Shown here: positions 26,788 to 33,837 of the stretch, piece after piece
How positions within the stretch are numbered: position 1 is the stretch's first letter
How the letters are laid out: each line of letters opens with the position of its first letter
Origin: Rhodoluna limnophila
Lineage (GTDB): Bacteria > Actinomycetota > Actinomycetes > Actinomycetales > Microbacteriaceae
DNA: 64,000 nucleotides
Assembly: GCF_005845365.1 (NCBI RefSeq)
Contig: NZ_CP040509.1
Location: 1,334,705 to 1,398,704 of the forward strand
Direction of reading: 5' to 3'
The notes under the pieces: generated by a model
The model's input: only the letters and a program-made list of their open reading frames with translations
The model's database searches: none
What the model was told of the DNA's origin: nothing
Program-made: the position numbers and the translations under genes

Positions 26788-28775
26788 TAGCGCTCCTCCT
26801 TTCGTGCGTTTAGCTTGGCCAGCATCTGGTTATATGCCTCCACGTCTTGGTTGCCGGTTCGGTCGCTGGCGCGGTCAAGACGCTTAGCCTCACGCCCGTC
26901 AGCCTTGAACCACTGCACCGAGACAATAATCGTCAGTGCCGCAGTCGGCAGCTCACCAATACCCCAGGCAATCGCACCACCGGTGTGCTGGTCCTCGAGC
27001 GGGGTCTCGCCCCAGGTTCTACCCATGGCTCCGTACCAGTCCGAAAGTAGCAGCCCCGAGCCGTCCATCAGTGATAAACCAAAGAATGCGTGAAAAGCCA
27101 TGGTGCCAATCAGCATCAGCAAGCGCAGCGGGTAGGCCAGGCGCACCGGCCCCGGGTCAACCCCGATGAGTGCCTGCGCAAATAGGTAACCCGTGATCAA
27201 GAAGTGAACCACCATCCACTCGTGACCAAGGTGCTCGTTGGTTGCCCAAGCAAATAGAGGTGTGTAGTAAAAAGTGACCAGCGAGCTGGCAAACAAAATC
27301 GCTGCCACAATCGGGTGCGCAACAAATTGCGCGTACTTGGTGTGAACCGCCCAAAGTACCCACTCGCGCATTCCTCGAGAGCCATCTTGGCGCTTTTCGG
27401 CTGCGCGCATCAATAGGGTTACCGGAGCGCCAGGCACCAAAAGCACCGGAATGCCCATGGCCAAAATCATGTGGCCAATCATGTGCATGCTGAATAGATA
27501 CTCTTGGTAGGCATTTAGGGCTCCGCTGGTGGTGTAAATCAACACCAGCATTCCGGCAATCCAAGACACCGTGCGGCCAATTGGCCACTTATCGCCGCGC
27601 TTAGCCAAGCGGCGCACGCCGGCAAGGTACATCCAAATTGCACCCACACCGATAATCAGCCAAACCAGGTCCAGTTTCCACTCGGTCAGCAGTCTGATCG
27701 GGGTGAGTTCTGGTGGCAATGGTGAACCGGTAAGAATCTGGGCCGGGGTTACTTCACCGATGAGCTCACCGTCTTTAGGTGATGCGGTTCGGGCCAGGGC
27801 AGTGGCCAAGCCGATGGCCGCACCCATGATGCCAAACTCAACCGCCACCAAAGACCAAAACGCCTTGGCCTTGTTTGCGCCCTCGGATATGCGGGCAATC
27901 AGGTTGCGGCGGTAAAGGGCGCCAACCACACCAAGAATTGCCAGGGTCACAACCTTCAGCAGCAGCAGGTGGCCGTAAGGGGAGTTTAGTGAGGCCAGAT
28001 CTGGAATGCGCACCCAGGCAGAACCCAAACCAGAGACGGCCACCAGAACAAAAGCCAGCAGAGCCAAACTTGAGTAGCGCTTGGTAAGCACCGATGCCTC
28101 GGCGGCATCGCGGCCGCGCACCACAAACAGTGCAAACAGCCCGCCAACCCAGATGGTTACGGCAACCAGGTGGATGCCGATCGAGTTGACCGCCATTCCG
28201 TGGTTTTCGCTTCCGGCGGCGTGGCCGATCAGCGCCAGTGGAATAAGTGAGGCCAGACCAAGCGCGGCCAGCATCGCGGTGGCGGTTAGGTTTCTAATCG
28301 AAATCGTCAGGGTGTTCAGGATTACTGCGGCCACGAGGTTTAGGGCCAACATCTGCCCAAGTTCAATTTCGGTGGCAAATAGCCAAAGGCTGTTACTAAA
28401 GCTCTCGCTGGTTGAGACACCAACGCCGGCGACCGACAAATAGGTGAATAGAAAGTTGACCGCACCGGCCACGGCCCAAACTGCGGCCGCAATGCTCGAG
28501 ATAACCTGAGCCCTGGCCAGTAGTGGGTTTGCTTGGCTCAGGCTGAATGCGGCAAAAATCAGTGTGCCAATGGCAATGGCCATCGAGAAGTTCATAACCA
28601 GTTTGGCAACCGGTAGGCCCCATCGAACCACTTCACCCGGGTCGGCCAGAGCCTGCGCGGCCGCGCCGCCACCAATCAACAGGCCGGCAACCACAGCAAT
28701 CAAACCAGCACCGATAAGTGCAGCGCTAGCCAGAGAGGCGCGCTGAACTGATTGGGTGTTGGTGGGAGAACTCAC
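26787..28775 (-). CDS. CopD-CtaG fusion (copper import and cytochrome oxidase assembly)
   Basis: 662 residues in two membrane parts. The N-terminal half (about 1-330) is a CopD-like copper-resistance/uptake domain with conserved helix histidines (GSENHGMAVNSIGIHLVAVT in part). The C-terminal half (about 365-630) is CtaG/Caa3-type cytochrome c oxidase assembly, with SMHMIGHMILAMG, FYYTPLFAWATNEHLGHEW (in part) and MAFHAFFGLSLM. Such fusions are common in actinobacteria and deliver copper to the CuB/CuA sites of oxidase. GTG start with TAGGCT exactly 6 nt upstream, indicating a leaderless message. Confidence 0.87.
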   Translation of the reverse strand: MSSPTNTQSVQRASLASAALIGAGLIAVVAGLLIGGGAAAQALADPGEVVRWGLPVAKLVMNFSMAIAIGTLIFAAFSLSQANPLLARAQVISSIAAAVWAVAGAVNFLFTYLSVAGVGVSTSESFSNSLWLFATEIELGQMLALNLVAAVILNTLTISIRNLTATAMLAALGLASLIPLALIGHAAGSENHGMAVNSIGIHLVAVTIWVGGLFALFVVRGRDAAEASVLTKRYSSLALLAFVLVAVSGLGSAWVRIPDLASLNSPYGHLLLLKVVTLAILGVVGALYRRNLIARISEGANKAKAFWSLVAVEFGIMGAAIGLATALARTASPKDGELIGEVTPAQILTGSPLPPELTPIRLLTEWKLDLVWLIIGVGAIWMYLAGVRRLAKRGDKWPIGRTVSWIAGMLVLIYTTSGALNAYQEYLFSMHMIGHMILAMGIPVLLVPGAPVTLLMRAAEKRQDGSRGMREWVLWAVHTKYAQFVAHPIVAAILFASSLVTFYYTPLFAWATNEHLGHEWMVVHFLITGYLFAQALIGVDPGPVRLAYPLRLLMLIGTMAFHAFFGLSLMDGSGLLLSDWYGAMGRTWGETPLEDQHTGGAIAWGIGELPTAALTIIVSVQWFKADGREAKRLDRASDRTGNQDVEAYNQMLAKLNARKEER

Positions 28776-28795
28776 TGCTTAAGCCTACGGCAGGC

Positions 28796-29248
28796 TTACT
28801 TTTTACGCTTGGGCAGAAAGCGGCCGGTCTGCTTCTTGTACTCGGCATAACCTTGGTACTTCTTCTCCAGCAGAGATTCCTCCCAGATTGCCTTGTAGGT
28901 AATCAGAGCCACTAGCAGCAACCAGAAAACCAGCTTCACAAACGCCATTGACTGCACCACAGAACCAAAGCTGGCTAGTAGCAGGCCGGTATAGATAGGG
29001 TGGCGAATGGTTTGGTACAGACCAGTGGTCACCAGCTTGCCTTTTTCTTTTGGCACCGGGTTGGCGGTCAGCGAGGCACCTAGGTCTCGCAGAGCGAAGA
29101 ACAAAATCAAAATTCCCGGGGCAATAAACAAAACCCCACCGATGTAGGCCCAGAGCTCAACGGGTTCATCGATGCCCATCATGACAATGCCGATGAGCAG
29201 ACCAAACTGCCCAATGACTAAGAGGTTGCCTTTGGCTTTATCGCTCAT
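28796..29248 (-). CDS. Isoprenylcysteine carboxyl methyltransferase-like membrane protein
   Basis: 150-residue membrane protein with four or five helices. The C-terminal signature TTGLYQTIRHPIYTGLLLASFG followed by WEESLLEKKYQGYAEYKKQTGRFLP (cited here as RHPIYTG and EESLLEKKYQGYAEY) is that of the ICMT/PEMT family of membrane methyltransferases. Bacterial members rarely have a proven substrate. TAGCCT lies exactly 6 nt before the ATG. A stop and terminator region separate it from hup, so it is probably its own unit or read from hup. Confidence 0.8.
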   Translation of the reverse strand: MSDKAKGNLLVIGQFGLLIGIVMMGIDEPVELWAYIGGVLFIAPGILILFFALRDLGASLTANPVPKEKGKLVTTGLYQTIRHPIYTGLLLASFGSVVQSMAFVKLVFWLLLVALITYKAIWEESLLEKKYQGYAEYKKQTGRFLPKRKK

Positions 29249-29305
29249 GGTTCTAGGCTACGCCCTAACCCTCGCCCCAGCTAAGGGCCATCTGCTGGTT
29301 AAGCC

Positions 29306-29334
29306 AAAAGGCGCCCACTTTCGTGAGCGCCTTT
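29306..29334 (-). terminator. Terminator of hup
   Basis: Inverted repeat AAAGGCGC...GCGCCTTT with a short CAC/GTG extension and loop, followed on the minus strand by TTTTGG. It lies 18 nt after the hup stop. Confidence 0.75.
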
Positions 29335-29351
29335 CGAAGTGTTTCTAAGAC

Positions 29352-29630
29352 TTACTTAACTGCAGCCTTTAGCTTTGAACCAGCTGAAACCTTAACGGTG
29401 TTTGCAGCTGCGATCTGGATGGTTGCACCAGTCTGAGGGTTGCGACCGGTGCGAGCTGCACGGTGGCCCTTCTCTACTGATAGCCAGCCTGGGATGGTAA
29501 CCTTGCCGCCGTCAGCAACGGTCTTTGCAATGGTCTCGAATACTGCGTCAACAACACGGTTAACAGCAGCCTGTGACTCGCCGGTGCTTGCAGCAACTGC
29601 TGCTACTAGTTCGCTCTTGTTTAGAGACAT
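29352..29630 (-). CDS. hup: Nucleoid-associated protein HU
   Basis: Dimeric histone-like protein that bends and compacts DNA. 92 residues, with MSLNKSELVAAVAASTGESQ, the beta-arm region KGHRAARTGRNPQTG and the end KVSAGSKLKAAVK. It is the short form, without the lysine/alanine-rich tail that mycobacterial HupB carries. A strong AGGAGG ribosome-binding site precedes the ATG, and a likely promoter lies about 50-70 nt upstream. Confidence 0.96.
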   Translation of the reverse strand: MSLNKSELVAAVAASTGESQAAVNRVVDAVFETIAKTVADGGKVTIPGWLSVEKGHRAARTGRNPQTGATIQIAAANTVKVSAGSKLKAAVK

Positions 29631-29675
29631 TTGGTCCTCCTGGACATTTAGACGTTTGACGTACTGTCAGGGATA

Positions 29676-29703
29676 ACGCTACTGCCCTGTAAAAACTTGT
29701 CAT
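29676..29703 (-). promoter_or_regulatory. Possible hup promoter
   Basis: On the minus strand ATGACA, 16 nt, TAGCGT, about 45 nt upstream of the hup start. The -10 fits TANNNT; the -35 matches four to five of six consensus bases. The rest of 29631-29780 shows no gene. Confidence 0.4.
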
Positions 29704-29786
29704 TCATCTGGCTCGGCGTGTTGCTTGTGAATTTTTTATGAGTTTTCCGCGTATTTACTGGCATATACGGACATCCACGTATAAAA

Positions 29787-29822
29787 AGAAACCCACCGTT
29801 CATCTAAGAACAGTGGGTTTCT
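29787..29822 (-). terminator. Terminator of the rpmB-rpmG-rpsN operon
   Basis: Stem AGAAACCCAC(T)GTTC / GAACGGTGGGTTTCT with a 6-nt loop; on the minus strand it ends in TTTCTTTTTAT. It lies about 57 nt after the rpsN stop. Confidence 0.88.
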
Positions 29823-29878
29823 GTTTAAAACTTGTAATTTACCGAAGCAAATTTGGCGAGGCTTAACCTACCGAGTGC

Positions 29879-30184
29879 TTACCAAGAAGACTTGGTGATG
29901 CCTGGAAGCTCGCCCTTGTGAGCCATGTCGCGGAAGCGAACACGTGACACACCGAACTTAGCTAGAACACCACGTGGGCGACCATCGATCGCGTCACGGT
30001 TACGTAGACGTACCGGTGAAGCGTTGCGTGGAAGCTTCTGTAGGCCTAGACGTGCCTCTTCGCGCTGTGCGTCGGTTGAGTTAGGGTCAACCAAAGCCTT
30101 CTTCAGTGCTAGGCGCTTCTCTGCGTAACGCTCAACGATTACTTTGCGCTGCTCGTTCTTAGCGATCTTGCTCTTCTTAGCCAT
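29879..30184 (-). CDS. rpsN: 30S ribosomal protein S14, zinc-independent form
   Basis: Small-subunit protein needed for assembly of the 30S head. 101 residues, the long form, without any cysteine: the zinc-binding CxxC pairs of the short S14 are absent. The family signature is [23 protein letters not shown] (seen as [12 protein letters not shown] and [19 protein letters not shown]). Third gene of rpmB-rpmG-rpsN, 2 nt after rpmG, with GAGGAGC before its ATG. Confidence 0.96.
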   Translation of the reverse strand: MAKKSKIAKNEQRKVIVERYAEKRLALKKALVDPNSTDAQREEARLGLQKLPRNASPVRLRNRDAIDGRPRGVLAKFGVSRVRFRDMAHKGELPGITKSSW

Positions 30185-30186
30185 TC

Positions 30187-30357
30187 TTAGCGCTCCTCGC
30201 GGAATTCAACGTGCTGACGCACAACTGGGTCGTACTTCTTCAGAACGATACGGTCTGGGTCGTTGCGACGGTTCTTCTTGGTTACGTAGGTGTAACCAGT
30301 GCCTGCAGTCGAACGAAGCTTGATGATAGGACGGATGTCCTTGTCCTTCTTAGCCAT
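30187..30357 (-). CDS. rpmG: 50S ribosomal protein L33, zinc-independent form
   Basis: 56-residue protein beginning [19 protein letters not shown] and ending HVEFREER, with [16 protein letters not shown] in the middle. No cysteines are present, so it is the C-minus type that does not bind zinc. It lies between rpmB (11 nt upstream) and rpsN (2 nt downstream). Found by translating the gap between those genes. Confidence 0.95.
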   Translation of the reverse strand: MAKKDKDIRPIIKLRSTAGTGYTYVTKKNRRNDPDRIVLKKYDPVVRQHVEFREER

Positions 30358-30368
30358 GTGCTTACTCC

Positions 30369-30605
30369 TTAGATCTTCTCGCCACGCGCAAGAATCTCGG
30401 CTACAACAGCCTCGATACCGCGCACGTCAATTACCTTGATGCCGCGAGCGCTCACCTGAAGAGTTACGTTGCGCTTCATTGAAGGAACGAAGTAAGTCTT
30501 CTTCTGGATGTTTGGGTTGAAGCGACGCTTGGTCTTGTTCTGGGCGTGCGAGACGTGGTGGCCAAACTGCGGCGCTTTCTCGGTGACCTGGCAATAAGCT
30601 GCCAT
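30369..30605 (-). CDS. rpmB: 50S ribosomal protein L28
   Basis: 78-residue protein, [20 protein letters not shown] at the N terminus, then [15 protein letters not shown] and [18 protein letters not shown] end. Only one cysteine is present, so the zinc ribbon of C-plus L28 cannot form. The frame extends upstream, but AAGGAG precedes the ATG at 30605 and the family N terminus fits. First gene of the three-gene ribosomal operon; its leader at 30606-30796 shows no Zur-like palindrome. Confidence 0.94.
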   Translation of the reverse strand: MAAYCQVTEKAPQFGHHVSHAQNKTKRRFNPNIQKKTYFVPSMKRNVTLQVSARGIKVIDVRGIEAVVAEILARGEKI

Positions 30606-30796
30606 TTCTTCTCCTTCAAGGGCAAGCCCTTCAGCACCGATTGGGGCTGGCCGGTAAAGGCAAAGGCTTGTGTACAAAAATTGTGGCTGCAACTAGACGT
30701 TATCTAGGCAACTGCTCAAGTTTAGGCGAACCTGAACCCCTTAAGCAAGTCCCACGACTTAATTTCTAGGATTGACACGCCGTTAAGCGCAAAAAA

Positions 30797-31225
30797 TTAG
30801 GCTTGGCAGTCTTTGCAGACGCCAAAAATGTCAATTGTGTGGCTCGGATTAGTGAATCCGTGTTCGGTGGCTACCTGGTCTGCCCAGGCTTCGACGCGGT
30901 GTGCTTCAATCTCAACGGTCAGTCCACACTTGCGGCAAATCAGGTGGTGGTGGTGTTCGGTAGTGCAGGCGCGGTAGAGCACCTCGCCCTCTTTGCTCTG
31001 CAGAGAGTCGGCGTCTCCGCTGGCCGCTAAGTCGGCAAGCGCTCGATAAACCGTGGCCAAGCCAATAGTAGATCCGTGATTTTTCAGAATCTGGTGCAGC
31101 TGTTGGGCGCTAACAAAGCCAATTGCCTCACCGAGGGCGTGGCGGACCGCATCTTTTTGGGGCGTGTTCCGTTTGGCCGGCTTGCCCGGCGCCTTAGCGG
31201 CGTCAGCCGCTTCGATATTTTTCAT
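30797..31225 (-). CDS. zur: Fur-family zinc uptake regulator
   Basis: Metal-responsive repressor, 142 residues. The winged helix spans about 20-90 (NTPQKDAVRHALGEAIGFVSAQQLH, seen as VSAQQLHQILKNHGSTIGLATVYRAL), the metal-binding segment is EHHHHLICRKCG, and the C-terminal GVCKDC supplies the second CxxC pair of a structural zinc site. Its start overlaps the permease stop (ATGA), so it is the last gene of a znuA-znuC-znuB-zur operon. A palindrome typical of Zur sites lies over the znuA promoter, which suggests autoregulation. Confidence 0.9.
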   Translation of the reverse strand: MKNIEAADAAKAPGKPAKRNTPQKDAVRHALGEAIGFVSAQQLHQILKNHGSTIGLATVYRALADLAASGDADSLQSKEGEVLYRACTTEHHHHLICRKCGLTVEIEAHRVEAWADQVATEHGFTNPSHTIDIFGVCKDCQA

Positions 31226-32040
31226 TTTTTGATCCGCTCAATTACTCGAGCAACTGCGTAAATCAAGAACGAGATCGTGGTCACATAAGGGCTAATTGGT
31301 AGACCCGCTCCTAGGGCCAAGAGGATTCCGCCAATCACGCTGGTGACGGCAAAAACCACTGAGAGCATCGGTGCCAAAACCGGCGAGGCAGTGAGCCTAA
31401 GCGCTGCTGCGGCTGGGGTTACCAGCAGGCTGAGCACCAACAGCGCACCAACTACCTGAACGCTGGCGGCAACCGCAAGGCCAAGCAAGAGCATGAAGAC
31501 CACGGATAGGGTTCTGGTTGGCACGCCTCGAGCGGCAGCGACATCTGGGTCAAGGCTGGCAAAGTTGAGCGGGCGCCAAACCAGCGCGAGGGTAATCAGG
31601 ACCACCAGGCAGATGCCGGCCAGCCAGGCTAGCTGTGGGTCATCAATCGCAACAATCTGACCGGTGAGTAGGCCAAATTTGTTGGCGGCTCGGCCCTCAT
31701 AAAGTGCCAGTGCCAAGATACCCAGGCCAAGTCCGGCCGGCATTAGCACCGCAACGATTGAATTGCGCTCTTTGGCTTTGGCGCCAAGTGCCCCGATGAT
31801 TAGGGCGGCAGCGATCGAACCAATCACGCTTCCGAACACCACGTTTACGCCAGCCAGTAGGGCAAAAGCAGCACCGGCAAAGCTCAGTTCGCTGATTCCA
31901 TGAACCGCAAAAGACATGTCGCGGTTCATCACAAAAATACCGATTAGCCCGCCGACTAAGGCCAGCAATGCGCCGGCAATCAGTGAGTTAGTAACCAGCG
32001 GCAACAGCTGGTCGTAGTTTGAGAAGTCAAAAAGCACCAT
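31222..32040 (-). CDS. znuB: Zinc ABC transporter permease
   Basis: Membrane subunit of a metal importer, 272 residues with about eight to nine helices. The segment LSFAGAAFALLAG, the cytoplasmic coupling region KAKERNSIVAVLMPAGLGLG and SLDPDVAAARGVPTRTLS are typical of the ZnuB/TroC (cluster A-I) permeases. The ATG at 32040 overlaps the ATPase stop (TAATG); the frame opens 3 codons further but that start is not needed. Cotranscription with zur points to zinc rather than manganese. Confidence 0.9.
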   Translation of the reverse strand: MVLFDFSNYDQLLPLVTNSLIAGALLALVGGLIGIFVMNRDMSFAVHGISELSFAGAAFALLAGVNVVFGSVIGSIAAALIIGALGAKAKERNSIVAVLMPAGLGLGILALALYEGRAANKFGLLTGQIVAIDDPQLAWLAGICLVVLITLALVWRPLNFASLDPDVAAARGVPTRTLSVVFMLLLGLAVAASVQVVGALLVLSLLVTPAAAALRLTASPVLAPMLSVVFAVTSVIGGILLALGAGLPISPYVTTISFLIYAVARVIERIKK

Positions 32041-32855
32041 TAGTTCCACACCTCATCTGGGTGGTGGTCGTGATCTTGTGTGCCAACCACAACAATTCGG
32101 CCTTGGTTGCGCAGAACATCAACCGGCGTGCCATAAAGCTCACTCAAAACCTCACTGGTCAGAACCTCATCTGGAGTACCGATTCGGAACTTGCCATTGG
32201 CCAGGTAAAGCACTCGATCAACCATCGACAAAATTGGGTTCACGTCGTGAGTCACAAACAGCACGGCCGCATCATGTTCACGGCGTTCACGATCAAGCAG
32301 TTCGGCAATAGTCTTTTGCTGGTGCAGGTCTAGAGCGCTCAGTGGCTCGTCGGCCAAAATCAGGTCTGGCTCGCCAATCACCGCCTGGCCAACGCGCAGG
32401 CGCTGTAGCTCTCCGCCCGAAAGCTCACCGATCGGCTTCTTGGCTAGCTCAAAACCATCGATGCAACCCAGTATGTGCTCAACACGTGCCTTGGCCTTGC
32501 GGCTAGGCAGCGGGAGCCCAAATCGGTGGCCGTCTAGACCCAGGCGCAAGACATCTCGGGCACGCAGGGGAGTACCGGCATCAAGCACTCGGTGCTGCGG
32601 AATGTATCCGACCTGACGGTTGCCTCGGTGAATTAGCTTTCCGTTGATTTCGATCGAGCCGGCCACGAGTGGCTCCTGGCCCAAAATTGCCTTGAGCAGT
32701 GAGGTCTTGCCCGACCCATTGGCACCAATAACTGCGATGAACTCCTGAGGTTTTACCTCGAGCGAGAGATTGCTCCACAGCGTGCGGGCTTCACCCTGTT
32801 CACCCGAAACTTCAAAGGTTGCGTTTTGAATCTCCAGTACTGGAGCCATGGCCAT
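32040..32855 (-). CDS. znuC: Zinc ABC transporter ATP-binding protein
   Basis: ATPase of the zinc importer, 271 residues. Walker A GANGSGKTSLLKAILG near residue 44, signature LSGGELQRLRVGQAV near 144, Walker B LILADEPLSALD near 166 and the switch histidine in FVTHDVNPIL. A histidine-rich C terminus (GTQDHDHHPDEVWN) is a feature seen in metal transporters. Start and stop overlap its neighbours by one base on each side. Confidence 0.92.
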   Translation of the reverse strand: MAMAPVLEIQNATFEVSGEQGEARTLWSNLSLEVKPQEFIAVIGANGSGKTSLLKAILGQEPLVAGSIEINGKLIHRGNRQVGYIPQHRVLDAGTPLRARDVLRLGLDGHRFGLPLPSRKAKARVEHILGCIDGFELAKKPIGELSGGELQRLRVGQAVIGEPDLILADEPLSALDLHQQKTIAELLDRERREHDAAVLFVTHDVNPILSMVDRVLYLANGKFRIGTPDEVLTSEVLSELYGTPVDVLRNQGRIVVVGTQDHDHHPDEVWN

Positions 32856-33775
32856 TACTCGAGACCTACTTCTAGGGTTCGTATGCAGCTGTTTACGTAG
32901 TCAAAATAGGACTTGTCGTACTGCTCGTAGGTGTCTGGGTCCATCGACAAAATCTCGTAGAAGCCTAGGGTCGCCACGTTTCCGGTCCACTCCGGTGAGC
33001 TCGAGTCATAGCCGCCGAATGGTGACAAAATCGCGCTGATTTTGCCGGCATCAATCAGCTGCTGAACCTGTTGCATAGCCAGTGGTGGAATGTCGCGTTC
33101 CTCTTCCACCGCTTCAGACATCTCGGTTGGGGTGGCGTCTACAAAACCGGTGTCTTCAAGCAGGTATGACACAAGGGCCTCGGTCTGAATAACCTGGGCG
33201 CCATTTGCTTTTGCTTTTAGTTCAGCTTGGTCAGCCGACAGGTCATCGATGTTGGCATTGAAAGTAGCAAGGTTGGCTGCCAGTTTTTCAGTTAGGTCAG
33301 GGTAGTCGGCCACCACCTGAGCACTCAGCGTCTCGCCAAATGCACGAACTCGGTCAATGTCAAGCCAGACGTGCTCGTTGCCGTCATCGCGGGTACCAAC
33401 AATATCAACCGCGTTGATCAGCGTTGGTTTGTTTTCGGCCGCAGCAACCAAGGTGGTCATAAAGTCGTCGTACCCGCCACCATTCATCACAACGATGTCG
33501 GCTTGGTTAATCACCAGCTGGTCGCGGGCTGATGCTTCAAAAGAATGTGGGTCTTGATTGATGTTGTAAATCAGAGCGTGGGCGGTGGCCACATCCTTGC
33601 CCAGGGCCTCGACCGAAATACTGGCCCAGATGTTGGTGCTGGCAACAATCTTGATCTCACCGTTGCCGGCCGACCACTCTTTAGGTGCCTGCGCGCATCC
33701 GCTGAGCCCAAGGGCAATTGCGATGAGCGCAACGACCGAGAGTGCCGCCACTGACTTGACCATGAAGTTCTTCAT
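32855..33775 (-). CDS. znuA: Zinc-binding lipoprotein of ABC transporter
   Basis: Extracytoplasmic binding protein (cluster A-I), 306 residues, anchored as a lipoprotein: signal peptide followed by the lipobox LSGC near residue 26. Metal ligands expected for the family are in INQDPHSFEASARD, NEHVWLDIDRV and the C-terminal region near LSPFGGYDS. There is no long His-rich loop. The ATG at 33775 is 6 nt from TAGCCT; an in-frame TTG two codons upstream is less likely. The Zur-type palindrome overlaps the -35 region. Confidence 0.9.
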   Translation of the reverse strand: MKNFMVKSVAALSVVALIAIALGLSGCAQAPKEWSAGNGEIKIVASTNIWASISVEALGKDVATAHALIYNINQDPHSFEASARDQLVINQADIVVMNGGGYDDFMTTLVAAAENKPTLINAVDIVGTRDDGNEHVWLDIDRVRAFGETLSAQVVADYPDLTEKLAANLATFNANIDDLSADQAELKAKANGAQVIQTEALVSYLLEDTGFVDATPTEMSEAVEEERDIPPLAMQQVQQLIDAGKISAILSPFGGYDSSSPEWTGNVATLGFYEILSMDPDTYEQYDKSYFDYVNSCIRTLEVGLE

Positions 33776-33781
33776 GGTCAA

Positions 33782-33813
33782 AGGCTAAGGCTTATTGATA
33801 ATGATTGTCAATA
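33782..33813 (-). promoter_or_regulatory. znuA promoter with Zur box
   Basis: The -10 TAGCCT is at 33787-33782 (minus strand), 6 nt before the znuA ATG. The palindrome TTGATAATGATTGTCAA (33795-33811), extended by TA on each side, resembles actinobacterial Zur sites, which centre on a similar AAT-G-ATT core. It covers the -35 region, so binding would block transcription of znuACB-zur. Confidence 0.8.
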
Positions 33814-33837
33814 CCAGCAAGTCTTGCCTCGGGTCGC

